Shown: positions 10,560 to 23,843 of the stretch, one piece after another
Numbering within the stretch: position 1 is the stretch's first letter
Layout of the letters: every line of letters starts with the position of its first letter
DNA from: Sphagnum compactum
Lineage: Eukaryota > Bryophyta > Sphagnopsida > Sphagnales
Direction: 5' to 3'
Length of the DNA: 64,000 nucleotides
Assembly: GCA_965153455.1 (NCBI GenBank)
Contig: OZ234503.1
Location: 930,001 to 994,000, forward strand
Notes under the pieces: model-generated
Databases searched by the model: none
Told to the model about the DNA's origin: nothing
What the model saw: only the letters and a program-made list of their open reading frames with translations
Position numbers and translations under genes: made by a program

Positions 10560-12966
10560 TCCCAACCTATTTGTTAAGGAAAATGTTTCATTTTTGGGAT
10601 GATAATCATAGGCTTTGCCATGGTTGCCATACACTGATTAAGTTCACCCACATGAACACAATTGGCATGTATGTGTTGATAGATTTATCTTTGACACATC
10701 CAACAAACTTGTTGAGCTCTTGATTGTGTGATTGACTTGAATAAGTGAAAAACTTTCACCTTCCCTTCTATTTCAAAATAATCCAATTTGACACGTTCTA
10801 GATTCTAATTTTTATACTCAAAAGTTTTCTTTGTTGGAGCAAGAGCTTTCATGCAAGCTGCCAAGAAAGGAGATGCATTCTTGATCTATGTTTTTCCCAC
10901 GTTAGATGTTGAATCACCTCGTCATAAGATCCCTTCTTAGTATAAGGAATCCAAGGACATGTTTGAAAAGAAGAATGTTGACACCTTACCGAAACATTGT
11001 CCATATGATTGCACCATTGATTTTGAAGAGGGTATACAACTTCCATTCGGGTTGATCCACAACCTGTCATAAGACAAGCGTGCAACTCTTCGTGAGTACA
11101 TCAATGAAAACCTTGAGAAGGGGTTCATTCGACATTCCAAGTCTCCAGCTAGTGCCCCAATCCTATTTATTATAAAGAAAAATGGTTTTTTACAAATGTG
11201 TGTAGTTCAACATGAAATCACTATGTATTCAAACCATAATAATTTGTAGTATCTCATGACAATTCATGTTTTGAATCGACACTAAACTTGGTGGGCATTG
11301 TCTTTGTCTTGATTTTAGTTTGTCATCACATATCACCTTGGGTGCCAACAAGGGAAACTTAATGTGTTGTCTCGTTGTTCGTACCTCGTGCCTAAAGAAG
11401 GAGATGCAACCTACAAACAACAATGTGATGTCATTCTCAAGTCTGAACATCTTCAATTTCAAGCATTATTGGTAATTCATGATGACAAAATTTTTTTTTG
11501 TTGAATTCATGAAAATTCGAAGAAGCCATTCAAGGCCAATTAATGAGTCATCATCAAGTCCAAAAAATTTCTAGTGATCATGTTAAGTTTGAGTTTCAAG
11601 ATGGTCTATTTTATCGTGATGGTTTTTTGTATGTTCTTGATGGCTTTGTGCAATTTCAAGTTTTCTAAGTTAGGCACGATGCTTTGGTTGCAGGCCATTT
11701 TGGATTCAACAAGGCCATGGAATTAGTGTTTCGAAATTATTAGTGGCCACAACTTTGGAAATATGTGAAGGAGTTTGTCAAATCTTGCGATTTATTTGTG
11801 CTCATGCAGAGAATCCTCATCATCACCCTCATGGTTTCCTTTAACCATTATTGATCCCTACATCCCCATGGTCTTCAATTTCCATGGACTTCATCACAGA
11901 CCTTTCGACTTCTAATTCTTATGACTCCATCCTGGTGGTAGTGGACCATTTGATGAACATGGCATATTTCATTATGTGTACCAAAATAATAATTGACGAA
12001 GGAACAATCAAGTTATTATTTGATCATATTTTTCAGAATCATGGTTTTTTTGAAGATATCATTTTTGATCGTGGGCATCAGTTTGCATTCAAATTTTAAA
12101 AACACTCTTTGAGTTTTAGAGCTGAAGGTGAAATTGTGAACAATTTTCCACCCCCAGATGGATGGGTAAACAGAAGGGGTCAATAAAGTCTTAGAGCAAT
12201 ATTTATAGTGCACAACCAATTATAATCAAGATAATTGGTCAAATTTTTTGGTCATGACAAAGTTTGCCTACAACAACATAGTGCATTGATCAGCCCAATA
12301 AATACCTTTCTTTGCAAAACATGGTTTGCACCCTAAGTTTCACATTCAAGGTGTACACAAAGTCATGAATCCAGTTGCTGAAAATTGAGCCATGTGGTTA
12401 ACAAAAGTTTGAGCTCAACTTGTATCTTACGTTGAAAAAACACAAAGGCGATACAAGGAGAATGTCGATGAACATTAGAAGGAACAACCCAACTTGAAGG
12501 TCAGGGACCAACTTTGGTTTCAACAATAACATATTAAGATAATAAGGCCATTAGAAATTTTAGATAAAAAAAACTTAGGTCCATTCCTCATTGTGAATTA
12601 AAGCAATGCCATGGATTTCTAATTCAAGTTTCTAGGTTTTTTTAGAATCCATCCTATGTTTCATGTTCTTTTGTTGGAACCTTACCATGCGTGTACCAGT
12701 TTAGGAAGAATCCATGATCCCCGTCCACGTATTGAAATCGATGGTGAACAGAAATATGAAGTGGAGGACATTTTAAATTCAAAGATCTATGTTTGTCAAC
12801 TCCAATATATTGTTCATTAACATGGGTACGATGCGAGTGAACACACTTGGGAACCAATGAAGAATTTATCAAATGTTATGGAGAAGGTGCATGAATTTCA
12901 TTGACGATATTCAAGCAAACCAAAGGCCGTTCCTTGTGGAATTTGTTGCTAGAAGGGAAGGTGATG
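10560..12966 (+). pseudogene. Heavily decayed Ty3/gypsy chromovirus body (family 2)
   Basis: Plus-strand pieces of one pol, with many stops and frameshifts. There is a protease-like segment (LIDLSLTHPTNLL in place of the DSG motif, about 10660-10710), then the reverse transcriptase N-terminus ([34 protein letters not shown], 11000-11170). An internal deletion at about 11205 follows. Then come the end of RNase H ([14 protein letters not shown], 11220-11380), the integrase zinc region (ALVAGHFGFNKAMELV, 11680-11740), the integrase core (SMDFITDLS, IIFDRGHQFAF, 11851-12099) and a chromodomain tail (YEVEDILNSKIYVCQLQYIVH, HTWEPMKNL, 12755-12900). The family differs from the element at 1-4367 and pairs with the LTR that follows. 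Confidence 0.9.
11851..12099 (+). pseudogene. Integrase core fragment of gypsy family 2
   Basis: The longest open stretch in the element (82 codons). SMDFITDL carries the first catalytic Asp and DRGHQFAF the second (the usual Pro is His). The glutamate region follows in another frame near 12155 as HPQMDG. No function is expected. Confidence 0.85.
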
Positions 12967-13610
12967 TGACGGATGTGAACATTATACACCATTTTTTAAT
13001 GGATGGAATTCATCCATAATGTTCATCAATAACTCCTAATTAATTATTAATTAACTTTTAGTTAAGTCCGAATTAAGACCTAGTTAAGTTATAATTAAGC
13101 TCGAATTAAGTCCAAGTTAATTCCTAATTAAATCGCAATCAACTCCCAACTAACTTCCAGTTAACTCTTAGTTAATTTCTAGTTAACTCCTAGTCAATTT
13201 CAAGTTAAGTCCTAGTTAAGTTTCAATTAATTCATAGTTGACTTTTAGTTAAAAAGGTTCTCAAGAAGCTTCTTTACTTGATGCACACATAGAAGCCTCC
13301 TTGGAAGCTTCCTTGAGCTAGGTCCCCAAAGGGTGAAATAAAAGTAGGGCCCCTCATTTCCTTCGGTTTGTTCAACACTAGTCTTAGGCATGATCTCACA
13401 CCATAGCCTTGTCATTTATTTTTTCAAGTTCATGTTTGCAATTATTAGCATAATAAAAATTCATTTTCACGTTTGTTTTGCACATTTCGTGTTCTTACTT
13501 TTAGTTTTTATGTTCTTATTTTTTAATCACATAACTTTGTTTTGTTCGTTGTTTGAAAGTTAGACTTAAACCTTCCCTTCAACCTTTGTTTTTATGGTTT
13601 TTCATATCCT
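12967..13610 (+). repeat. 3' LTR of gypsy family 2
   Basis: Starts TGACGGATG just after a purine-rich stretch that follows the chromodomain tail (AGAAGGGAAGG, 12951-12961), as expected for a 3' LTR. It matches the split inverted LTR at 5659-9011 along its whole length. Contains the near-palindrome GGATGGAATTCATCC at about 13000 and a degenerate TTAACT/AGTTAA minisatellite at 13025-13260. The 3' border is approximate because the two copies diverge there. Confidence 0.82.
13025..13260. repeat. Degenerate ~14-16 bp minisatellite inside the LTR
   Basis: Repeated TTAACTCCTAGTTAA-like units, also present inverted at 8690-8950 in the other LTR copy. Both copies have the array, so it belongs to the LTR family and is not a local expansion. 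Confidence 0.75.
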
Positions 13611-16600
13611 TAATAAAAGGTAATATATAATTTGAAGCTAAGAGAAAGAAGAACTAGGGGATTCTCAAATGAAGTAAAACCTTTTCATAAATCTAGTCCT
13701 CATCATTTGACTATATTTAGAGATTCCATTTTTATTGTTACTGGGGAATGTAGGGTCAACCTTTATACTCCCTATAAAATATGGGTTGTCCCATATTTCA
13801 TTAAATGTCTCCAGATAACAACCAACTACAGGGTCATCACTTGTACCCCTTGTGGAAAATGAATTGTCCCACATTCCACAAAACATTTCAAGATAATAGC
13901 CAGCTATAGGTTTAGATGAACACTTAATAGAACATTGATTAAAACATGCAAGTTTACTTTGATCCCATAATTACAAAATGTTGAAATCCTTTAAAGCTTC
14001 ACAAACTTTCTTATATGTAGATTTGGGTATTTCAAATTTAAAAGTTTGACCTAGTTAAAGATACAACAAACACAAGCCATCAACTTATATTAAGTTACTA
14101 GTCAAACAATTGTTTGCTCAAAATCTTTAACTTTTAACAAACATAATGGTTTAGTCTTGAGTGATTCCTATATCAATGAACTCATATACTCCTACTTCAC
14201 TTGAAAGAGCAGGAACAAAATTGGCACTCGGGATCAGTGTTGATTTGCCTAATTAGAAGGGGTTGGCTTGCAATAGTGTTCCATCCCCACCAATATATTG
14301 TAATTTAACCAATTTCATGTTTTGAATGGATTGTTCATGTTGATACCATATTTGAGTCTTTTACTGAATATGAGAATGGTGGTGACCTAACACTTGTTTA
14401 CAGACCTGTAGAATGTGTTGATGAACTTTATGCTTGTCCTACATGTTGCTAATCACCTATATACAAACCTAGTAACATCACGATGAGGTGTGTGTAAACT
14501 AAACCCTTGAACCAAAATACCTTTTAAAGACACAAAAAGTTGAATAGATCACATGATGAAATGCATACTCAATGGACCCAGACAATAAGAGCATTTTAAA
14601 GCACACGAAGAATTGAATAGGTATCTTGATTATGGTATGAAAATCACAAGTTAATAAAAAGAATGATTAAGAATTAAATAAAAAGCCCCAGATGAAATGA
14701 AACAACCCAAATCAAACAACTTAAATCAACCTTAGAGACCAAACTTTTTACTTGATCAAAATGAATTGTCCATATTCCATGAGACCTTTGAATTAGGCAA
14801 ATTAAGCCAAAAATAATACTTGGATGGGTGATTAACCAAGATGCTACTTCCTCCAACTATAACATTAAATCAAGCAAAATCCACGATTCCATAACTCTAA
14901 TTAAACATCAGGGACATAGATTGGGTGGGGGACTAACCAAAAATCTTGATCTTACAACCATAAGACTAAATTTCCTCCTCCTACTACCTCAACAGAAGAG
15001 TTCATTTGTCATGGAACTTCATATCAAACACTAGGTCGTCCTAGTCCTCCAATGGCTAATTCTGAACATATACTGAAATGCAACAATTAACATAACACAC
15101 TTCTCAACACCAAGAAACAAATAATTAATTAAGTTGTAAATGCCACACTATTGAATTCATCTATATTTGAATATTGGAGTGACCCAAAACTCTGAATTTT
15201 TTTGCTTGAACCACCTTTTTTTGCATACATCTACCTCCAAATTTTATAGATGAAGAGAGATTCACCCCTCCAACGTGTGCATGAAGGCTTTCCATTATAC
15301 AACACCTTCAAATTTTAGAGGTCAACTGAGGCTTTTACTTCACTATTTAAGAATTCTTGGGGTTTTGCCTAAAGATAACTAAGTCACTAACAAAATCATG
15401 TGATTTAGGGTTAGTTCCACTTACCTTTTAAAAACTTTAGTTGAAGCATGCAATTTGAAGGAATGTTTTGCATCAAGTTCCATAAAAACACAAAACAAGC
15501 TTGTGACAATGCTAGAAGAAATAAAAATTGCCAATCTACCTCACAGTGGCAAAAAAATGGGAAATAATGGAGCTACTTAAATACATGTGAACTATGCTTC
15601 ATTTCCTCCCTGGCATACACCAAACTTCTCAACAAGGCAATTCCAAGAGGGTATTGAAGTAGGCAAATACCATGTCTATTCCCCATAGTCCCCATCTCCA
15701 ATCTCCAATGTCGATATCTTTCCAATATGACTACAAGGCAAAATGGCAAAGAAAAAGCCCATAAGTTTGATTCTACACCCTAACTACTGGTTGAAAGCAT
15801 GGTAAAGTATGCCAATGAGGGATACATTTTTTTGGGGTGGAAAGTATCCATAAACTAAGACTTAATACATTGAACCCATGAATATTTTTTATTTTTAACA
15901 ATCAATAAAAGGAAGATCTTTGACTCCACTACATAATATTGAATAATTGCATGTTTTGATATGCATTTAGGTACATTTTTAAAAATATAAGTACAAGAAC
16001 GTAGGTGTCATGCTCATGTTTCAAATATGTGAAAATATGATGAAAATACAATTGTAATTGGATTTTTTGTATTTTCAAATGGATGGAACATTAATATGTA
16101 TCAATGTGTTTAAAAAAATTCATATCAAAATCATAATTTATCAAAGTTTTCATCTAAAAATATGTTGGAAATTTTGAAAACCCAACTAGTTTAAAACATA
16201 TTTTTCATCCATTTTTCTTATATGAAAATTCCTCACATTTTATGTGTAGCTTACCATAAATTCAATGGAATGCACCATTGCTTCATAATGAAAATTAAAG
16301 AAATTTTGAATAGGTATTTTCATGTTTATGCCATAAATGTGATTGTGATTGCATGTGTGATTACTTTTTTGACATATTTTACCATGCTTTCACTTTACTA
16401 TTAGTGGAAAATTTGCAGTACTCACTAAGAGTTCCATGAGGCAACCATGGAAGAAAAACATTTTAAACAACAAATGAAGCCACTAAGTTGCCTTATCATT
16501 ATGAGCTTTGATGCACTTGGAGGTGTTAGTCTACTATTTAACTCTTGTAGCTCTAGGTTGAACAAACATCCAATGTGCATGAACATGGTAACCTATTTGA

Positions 16601-19405
16601 AAATGTGCAACTTTGACAATGAAGGGAACACCCCAATGTGAAAAGAACAACTTGTTGGAGACAATTTCATTAAGGCAATTGACACGGGGTCCAAACTCTT
16701 GAAGGTGTACCATTAAGGACAAAAAAGACCTAGTCAATAATGGAGTCCTTTTTTGTCCTATATTTTGATCCCCATAAATATTAATGAATCAAATTGTGTC
16801 AAATATTTTATAAGTACCATATTTTAGACCACTACAATTCTAAATTCCATCAATTTCATCCATTTTATGTTTTTACATGGTCAAATAGGACTATGTAAAT
16901 GAGTATAGAAAAGGTGACACCATGACAATATTTTGGTATTCCTTAAAGAATTTGGACCCCATGACAATAATTCGTGCAGATTGGGGTAGAAATCAAACCT
17001 CAAGTTGTAAGTTCAAATATCAAAAGAAACATTCCTATTTATATTCAACAATAGATAAAAAACCTCAAATAGTAGGTTCCCATGAATTGTTTTGTTGCAA
17101 CGGGAGGTGAAGCAAAAAAATAGAACTTTGAAAGAGGTGGTTGTTGATAATGGGGAAGGTGGCTAGAGAAATCAATAACCCTAAGTAGTATGAACTTCCT
17201 ATTTGGTCTATTTAGGATAGCTTAGCCTATATACATGCTACCTACAGGTACTAAAAGCCTATATCTAAAATTTGAAAACTAGCTCTGTCCAAAATTCCCA
17301 AGCTACTTTCATTCTATTTTTTTGGGACAAGTGCAGGTACACCAACTATCTATTTTACCTTGCTTTTAGCCCTAGTAGATGTTGAAGTTAAACACTACTA
17401 GAAACAAGGTTTAAAAAGTTGTTAGTTGTATCGATGGTTCATAATAAGTAGTATTTGGTATACATATGGCAATGATAGACTATTAACTTTGATTTAGGAA
17501 GCAAGCTTGTAAGAGCTGCCAGCCCAGGTTAATTTTAACAAAAAATATATCTTAATTAATTACATCAAAGAAATGTTGTTGAATAGAAGCAATTTGCATG
17601 AAAAGAATCTATGGAATCTATCTCTAGTCCGCACCTTGGCAAAGGCACATTAAGTGTGTTAGTAAGTTTTTTAAAAACATTTTTTTTGGTATTGGTGCAG
17701 TTCATTGAAATCCAGTCAATAATGGTAGCATGTGTTTGGGCACTAATCTAGATACAAATGTTTGGAATTTGATGCAATTAATAAGGAATGGAGGTAGTGG
17801 GTGTACACTCGTATTTTTTCAAAAAAATACTCTTTCCATTTTATTTGTTTGTGTCACAAGGTCCATGTGATTAAGAAACAAATCAAATCACAAAATCATA
17901 CTATCATTTAACAAATATGATCATCCCATTTGATGAGGTCTTGTTCTTTAACATTCTTAAAACATGTTTAGGCAAACATGCAAGCTGTGCATGGGTTGTG
18001 GTTGTTAGGAAATTTTCTCCAAGCGGTGGTGGACCCATAGACATGCAAAGTTAAACATGCAAGAGTAGCTGTAAAACTTTACATTGCCTTTGAAATGGTA
18101 TGAGGAGTGGAAACCTATGATTTTCATACAAAATTCATCATTAATTCAAACTACTCTACTATTTAAAGCATGTGGTTATTATGTGGTGAAATCTAGTTGC
18201 TAATCGGAGCTTTGTTGAAGTACAAGCTAGTTCATTCTTTGAGACAAATTTCAAGTTTTTAAAAATGTTGCCTTTTAAATTATCAAAATTCTTCTGTTTC
18301 AAACAACCATGTCATTGTCACAACTACTTCCATTTGATTTGAGTACTATTTAGGTTGTTTGCAAATTGGCTCCAAACCTTCACACACATGAATGTAAGAC
18401 AATAGAGGTGAACCTAGTTGTCCAAAATAGAAGTGTAGTTTCACTAATAAATGTGATTTATAAATCATGGAATATAATTCATGATTTATATTGTAATAAA
18501 TTATTCACAAATCTTTAAATTTACATCATTTAGCACATTTTAATTTTAAAAACAATTAGTTCATTTTTCAAGCTAGTCAAATCTCCTCAAAATTCACAAG
18601 AATAATTCCAATTGCAAAAGTGCATTCAACAAAAAAAATCAAATGTTGCAAAATAATATTTGTGACTATATTTTCTGGGACCTTAATGTGCTTTTTCACC
18701 TCAAAAATACTTTAACATATTCCTAGGAAAGAAGGTGGCACCTCAAGTCAAGGAAGCGATTGGTAAAAAAAAAACTTTACAAGGTGCATTTTGAATATGA
18801 CACTTCAAAATCAAGGTAATTGTAAGCTTTCCTATGTTTTTCCTCAAACTCAATTTATGTGTAATCCCTTCTTCAGATCACAATATGTGTGTTTTGTTTG
18901 CCTAAAAATCTTGATTTGACTATAGTGATATCTTTCAAAGCAAACCCCAAGATTAGACACATTACAAGTTGAATATAAAATGAATCTTTAGAAATCTTGG
19001 AACAAAAATCTTGGAACGAAAAGGTAGTTCAACAAATCAAAAAGTTGAAAAAACCGGAAAGAGAGGAAATTAATTAAGCAAGGAGAGTAGTTATATCACT
19101 TAATTTGATTAAGTGGGAAGTTCAAACAATGGCTAAAAGGCATGTAAGAGCAAACATGGCCTTATATGTAGCAATAGTTTGAGATGTACGGGACAAATTT
19201 TATTACAACTTGCAAAGTTCATCCAACTCAGCAAAAAGTTGTAAACTTGGGTTTTACAACATAAGCCCAAGTATAAATTAGGGCCAAGGTTAGGGCCAAG
19301 ATACATGCAATGTTGCAACAAGGTAACATTGACAACCCATGACAAATTAATAAACATAAGAGGAACGGGAGAAGGGGTTTAAAGACAAAAAACAAGATCG
19401 CAACT
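13611..19405. other. Long AT-rich stretch with no recognised gene
   Basis: No ORF above about 76 codons and none with a recognisable domain. The open stretches at 13632-13862, 14828-15034, 16222-16404, 16447-16641 and 19133-19357 show no family motif or credible splice context. The segment 16440-16730 has somewhat more even codon-like composition, but I cannot assign it. Probably old, decayed repeats. Confidence 0.6.
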
Positions 19406-19416
19406 TAGACCATTGA

Positions 19417-19740
19417 AACAAGGTGGTCATGTGTAGATAATGAAGAATAAGAGAAGGACAAATATCATCAGAAGAAGGCATATGTCATGTAGGCAATGAA
19501 GAAAAGGACAAGGACAAAATATTATAACAAGGGGGTTTTGTAGGCAATGAAGAAGAGGACGAATATGAAGACCATCACAACAAGGTGGATGTTTTGTCGG
19601 CAACAAATTCCAAGAGGAGAAATACAAAGACCGCTAGAGCAAGGTGGATGTCATGCAAACAAAAAGGAAAGGGACAATGACAAATACCCTCAAAGTAGCC
19701 CCAATCAAGAAGACACAAATAAAAGGATGAGGATGAAGGT
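19417..19740. repeat. Purine-rich ~57 bp minisatellite
   Basis: About five units, each with the skeleton AAGGTGG(T)C/ATGT..GGCAATGAAGAA.AGGACAA...ATCA.AACAAG; the AAG-(G)GTGG or AAGGCAT boundaries fall at roughly 55-60 bp steps. A looser GAAGACATAAA/GAGGATGA pattern continues to about 19840. The plus-strand open stretch at 19547-19783 lies within it and is best explained by the repeat composition. Confidence 0.7.
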
Positions 19741-19840
19741 CATAAGAAAAGATGAGAGTGAAAATACACCAAAAAAAGGGTGAGCATGAAAATCATCAAA
19801 GCAACTTGGATCAAGAAGACATAAAGAAGAGGATGAAAAT

Positions 19841-21337
19841 GAAAACCATTAGAACATTGGGTTTTGAGAGGTAACATAGAAAGATGTTTTTTAAGCTTAG
19901 GCCAAGTGCGAAAACATTTGCTAACAAATAATCAAAAATCTCAATTCATCTGGCTATTTCTTGCAAGAACAAAGGCAAGGGATGAAAAGTCCTTGAAAAT
20001 GATGACCATGAAAACAATGATGACCTACAATCTTTCTTCTCTTGCAACCAACAACGTTGGACACAAGCACACAACACTTAAAGCTAGATGTTTGATAGAA
20101 CGAAAGCGTGATGAAGATGAAAATGTTGTTGCTTCGCCAAGGTGGGAGCACCAAGGCAAAACCCATGAGTTTAGCAACGGTGCCACCTCCAACCATTTGA
20201 GATTTTAGGTTTAGCTTGCTACCCCATAGTCGTAGATCTATAGCCCTTTGCCATTTTTTGATGTGTGATCAACGATTTTGGACATAAAGTAATTTTTTTT
20301 TTACATCCATCCATTTTGATTAAGGGTTGGATCTTACCCAATGTCAAAGGCACATTGATCATGCACGGGGTTCTAAATGTTTACTCAAAAGTGGTCCATG
20401 TGAAAAGTGCCAACTAAAAGAGATGGACAACTTTGGGTGGGTTGAGCAAACTTTGGATGGGCATATATTCTTTGTTTCTTTACCAAATTAAACAAATAAA
20501 ATGGCACTAGGTGTGCCCAAAGATGGGGCACAATTTCTATTGGAACATCAAGACTGGATGAACAACACCTTGTGAGCTAGAGGGCTCGCAGTCCTTAAGT
20601 ATTTGGTCATAGACTATTCCACCCTAGTGATCACATTGCAATTTAGTCTCCATAATCAGTTTTACATCCATATATTCAGTGTTTACATCCGTATAATCAG
20701 TGTTTACATCCTATGTGGAGGTGACATCCAAAGACAGATGTCAGTACCTTTGGTTCACCTATGAAGTAAGTTGCAACTGCCATTCTAATATTGTTTGTTG
20801 TTGGAGGGAGAGTTATTACAAATGGAGTACAATAAGTATGTATGTATGTTATGTATTTTGAAAGCATTCAAGGACATGCACTACTAGTTGGAAGGTTTGG
20901 TAAAGAAAGCACTGGATGCAAAGAGGAATGAATAAATAGTTCAACAAGTGAAATGTCACCTTCTTTTCTAAAACCACACAAGTTTCTCATTATTATATAA
21001 TCTATGTTTTTTTCTTATAAGGGGTTGAGTAAGATTTAGTGCAACCTTATTTCCAAATAAATTGTGAGGCACTTTGGAGCATTGACATTGTGTATAGGGG
21101 AAGGATTTGCCTTAGGGAGTCATAAGATGCCTAACTTATATAGAATCACTATGCCTCTTGAACTTACTTACAACTTAGTTGTTCTTAAGGTGCATGATGT
21201 ATTAGAGTTATCCATAAAGTAACCCTGTCTTTGGGCCTTCTTTCATCCCCTATCCTCTCTTTCAGTGGCATCCGCAAAGTAAAGACAATTTTTATTAAAT
21301 CTCAGTATGAAATGCTGAACCCTATCTATTTGGGATA
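19841..21337. other. No gene recognised; short ORF and small repeats
   Basis: An open stretch of 114 codons at 19864-20208 (plus) has no known domain, no clear splice sites and basic, low-complexity composition. At 20660-20710 the phrase CAGTGTTTACATCC is repeated in tandem. I see nothing else. Confidence 0.5.
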
Positions 21338-21517
21338 GGCACTTAGAACTTAGTTGTTGTTTAGTTGCATGTACCTTAGTACCTACCTTTGCTAACCAAA
21401 ACCCATTTGACCTATTATTTTAGGGTTGGCACTTAGAACTTGGTTGTTATTTAGTTGCATGTACCTAGTACCTACCTTTGCTAACCACAACCCACTTGAC
21501 CTATTATTTAGGTTTGG
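21338..21517. repeat. 90 bp tandem duplication
   Basis: Units 21338-21427 and 21428-21517 both run from GGCACTTAGAACTT through TAGTTGCATGTACC and TAGTACCTACCTTTGCTAACC to TTGACCTATTATTT. Only a few mismatches separate them, so the duplication is recent relative to the surrounding decayed sequence. Confidence 0.88.
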
Positions 21518-22071
21518 CGAGGACAACCCATTTTAAATGTTTGTTTTTTGTTTCACAAATTGTGCTACTCGATGTCAAAGTTTGATGTCCGGACCTTTTT
21601 GAAAAACCTCACACAACCAAACACATAAAAATAAAACAATTATATATATATTATTTCCGATGCCAACACCCATTCAAAATTCCAAGAAAAGCCATATCTA
21701 GCTTATTGCATTTAGTGGGGTTAGAGGAAGGCTCAAGAAGATGGTAGTAAGGGCAAGACTAGTAAAAAATTCCCTTGGACATGGCTCTTCAAAGATGATC
21801 AAAACTTCAGAAGTGGTTTAGTTGTTGATAAATTCCTTCTACCTAGTTTTCCCAACCTCGACTAATTTAAGCTATGAATTAGGTTTGGCAAGGATGATTA
21901 ATTTTAAATGATTATTAGTTTTTCAAAAATGTGCAATTTGACACATAAGTCCATTCCAAGGTTATTTAAATGATTTATTTATTTATTATTTATTATTTTA
22001 TACATTTTGTGACATAGGCACACTTGTGATCATCCAAAAGAGGAATTAGCCAAATTTGGCTACAGGTCATG

Positions 22072-22575
22072 TTTAGGGTTTAGGGTTCTAGTCATGAGTA
22101 ATTTTCCTTACCCTCATACTCTGCAAATGTCAGTCCACCTTGTATCTGTAAAGCCAACCAGAATTTTTTTGTCAGGGTGAAGATTGCATAAGACTTGTGA
22201 AAAAATGCTTTTGCTTTACAACTTTGCAATGGTGGGGTCTTGAATTACAAATCTAAATTAGGGTTTAGGGCTTAGGGCATGGGTGGCAAAGCAATTTTCA
22301 AGGCTGCTAGGTATGAAACTAGAGCACCCAACAAACAAACAAACAGGGGTGAAACTTCAGCCAAAACTTGAGGGTTAATGAAACCATGGTCCATTTTGGT
22401 CCATTTTGTAGCACAATTGGAGGTGCTTGTGGTTGGAAATTCTTGAATTGTCATGTATGTTTGTCTTTTGAAGGTTTTAAGAAACACAAGGCCCATAAAT
22501 AGGCGATTGATATGTGGGAATATGGGTTTAGGGTTCCTTAAAAAACCCTAAACCTCATAAACCCTAAACCTAAAC
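22072..22575. repeat. Cluster of telomere-like TTTAGGG motifs
   Basis: Short runs at 22072-22087 and 22258-22279, plus a pair in opposite orientation at 22525-22535 and 22544-22554 able to form an 11 bp stem. CCCTAAACCTAAACCC follows to 22575. Each run is only two or three units, too short to be a chromosome end. Confidence 0.8.
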
Positions 22576-22974
22576 CCACCACCCAACCACTTGCTGAAAA
22601 CCTGTGGATAGACCATCCACCTTGGCAACCCGTTGTATAAACCCTCCCCTCACACTATCTAAGTGATTACGTATGTGAGTGGGTGCTTATCATACTTAAG
22701 TAAGGTAGCAAATGTAAGTGGTTACTACCATACCATATAAGATTGGTAGCTTCAACACTAATTATGTTATTTTCAGAAATGTTGAAATTTCTTAAATTAT
22801 TTTTTCAAAGAATAATTTTTTAAAAGAAGAAAAATATTGAATTTTCAAGAATATTTTATTTGCCAAAATGAAAGTTTCAAATTTAATTAATTACTTGACA
22901 AATATATAGTTTCTGAATTTTGGGCAACCCCTTAGCTTAGTTTTGGCCTTAATACAAAGGTGATTGGTAATAGA

Positions 22975-22996
22975 ATATATATATATATATATATAT
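22975..22996. repeat. (AT)n microsatellite
   Basis: Eleven consecutive AT dinucleotides. Confidence 0.9.
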
Positions 22997-23795
22997 TCCA
23001 AGTATGGTTTGGATGGTGAGAGGAGGGGTTTGTACATATATATAGGGTGTACAATAATGGGTCACGAAACATTTATTGCACTCTAACATGGTTGGGGGTG
23101 TGTTTTTGACCAATTTTTTCTTTCTTTTAAAGACTCCACTCACTTTGGGAAGCCTCAAATTTTTCAAAATTTTCCTCAATTTGATGTTTACAAAAGGAGG
23201 CTAGTGGCTAGACTAATGATGCCTTATCAAAAGTCTTGGAACACCAAGGCCATCAAATGCATGGTCATCGAACCCCAATTCTTTGAGCTACAAAATGTTC
23301 GATGACCAACCTATCTACCCTACAACATATCATGAAATAATGTTTGAATGAACTTTATGACCAAAGAAGGACTTGGGACCCAAATTTTGTTAGACATTTT
23401 TGGAGGCTAAAGAACATTGCAAACATAAAGAAAATGTTGGGTAAGACATGAGGGAGAGTGCATTTACATGACGTAAAATTTGATGGAACCTTCAATAAAA
23501 GTTGGTGCAACCTTGAGAGAGAGCGGGACCTTCATGTTTTTCGTAAAGCCTAGTGTGAAAATAGAACACACCCTTTCACATGGAGTTCTGGGTTTAAGAA
23601 AATCTTCAACATCATCAAGGAACCTCCGGTCCTGGGTTAGGATTTATCAAAGCATCGACGGTTTCATGGTAGGTTTTTGGACTGGTTCTTTTGGTTGATT
23701 GAGAACCATGATTACAGGTCGAATCCGGTTCTTTAATTTTTCTGAGAACCACGAGTCAACAAAAGGGGTACATATATATATGCCTCTCGCCCTCG

Positions 23796-23842
23796 TGGGT
23801 CAGTTGGTCCTCTCTTTGCAAAAGAGAGAACCGAATGACCCA
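23796..23842. repeat. 47-nt stem-loop
   Basis: TGGGTCA at one end pairs with TGACCCA at the other. Folding inward gives 22 pairing positions with two mismatches and one G-T pair, closed by the short loop GCA between CTCTCTTT and AAAGAGAG. It ends one base before the next, larger hairpin. Confidence 0.85.
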
Positions 23843-23843
23843 A

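Noticed and set aside
23640-23760. tRNA-like phrase AGGTCGAATCCGGT resembling a T-loop
   Set aside because: No matching acceptor stem, D-arm or anticodon arm can be folded around it.
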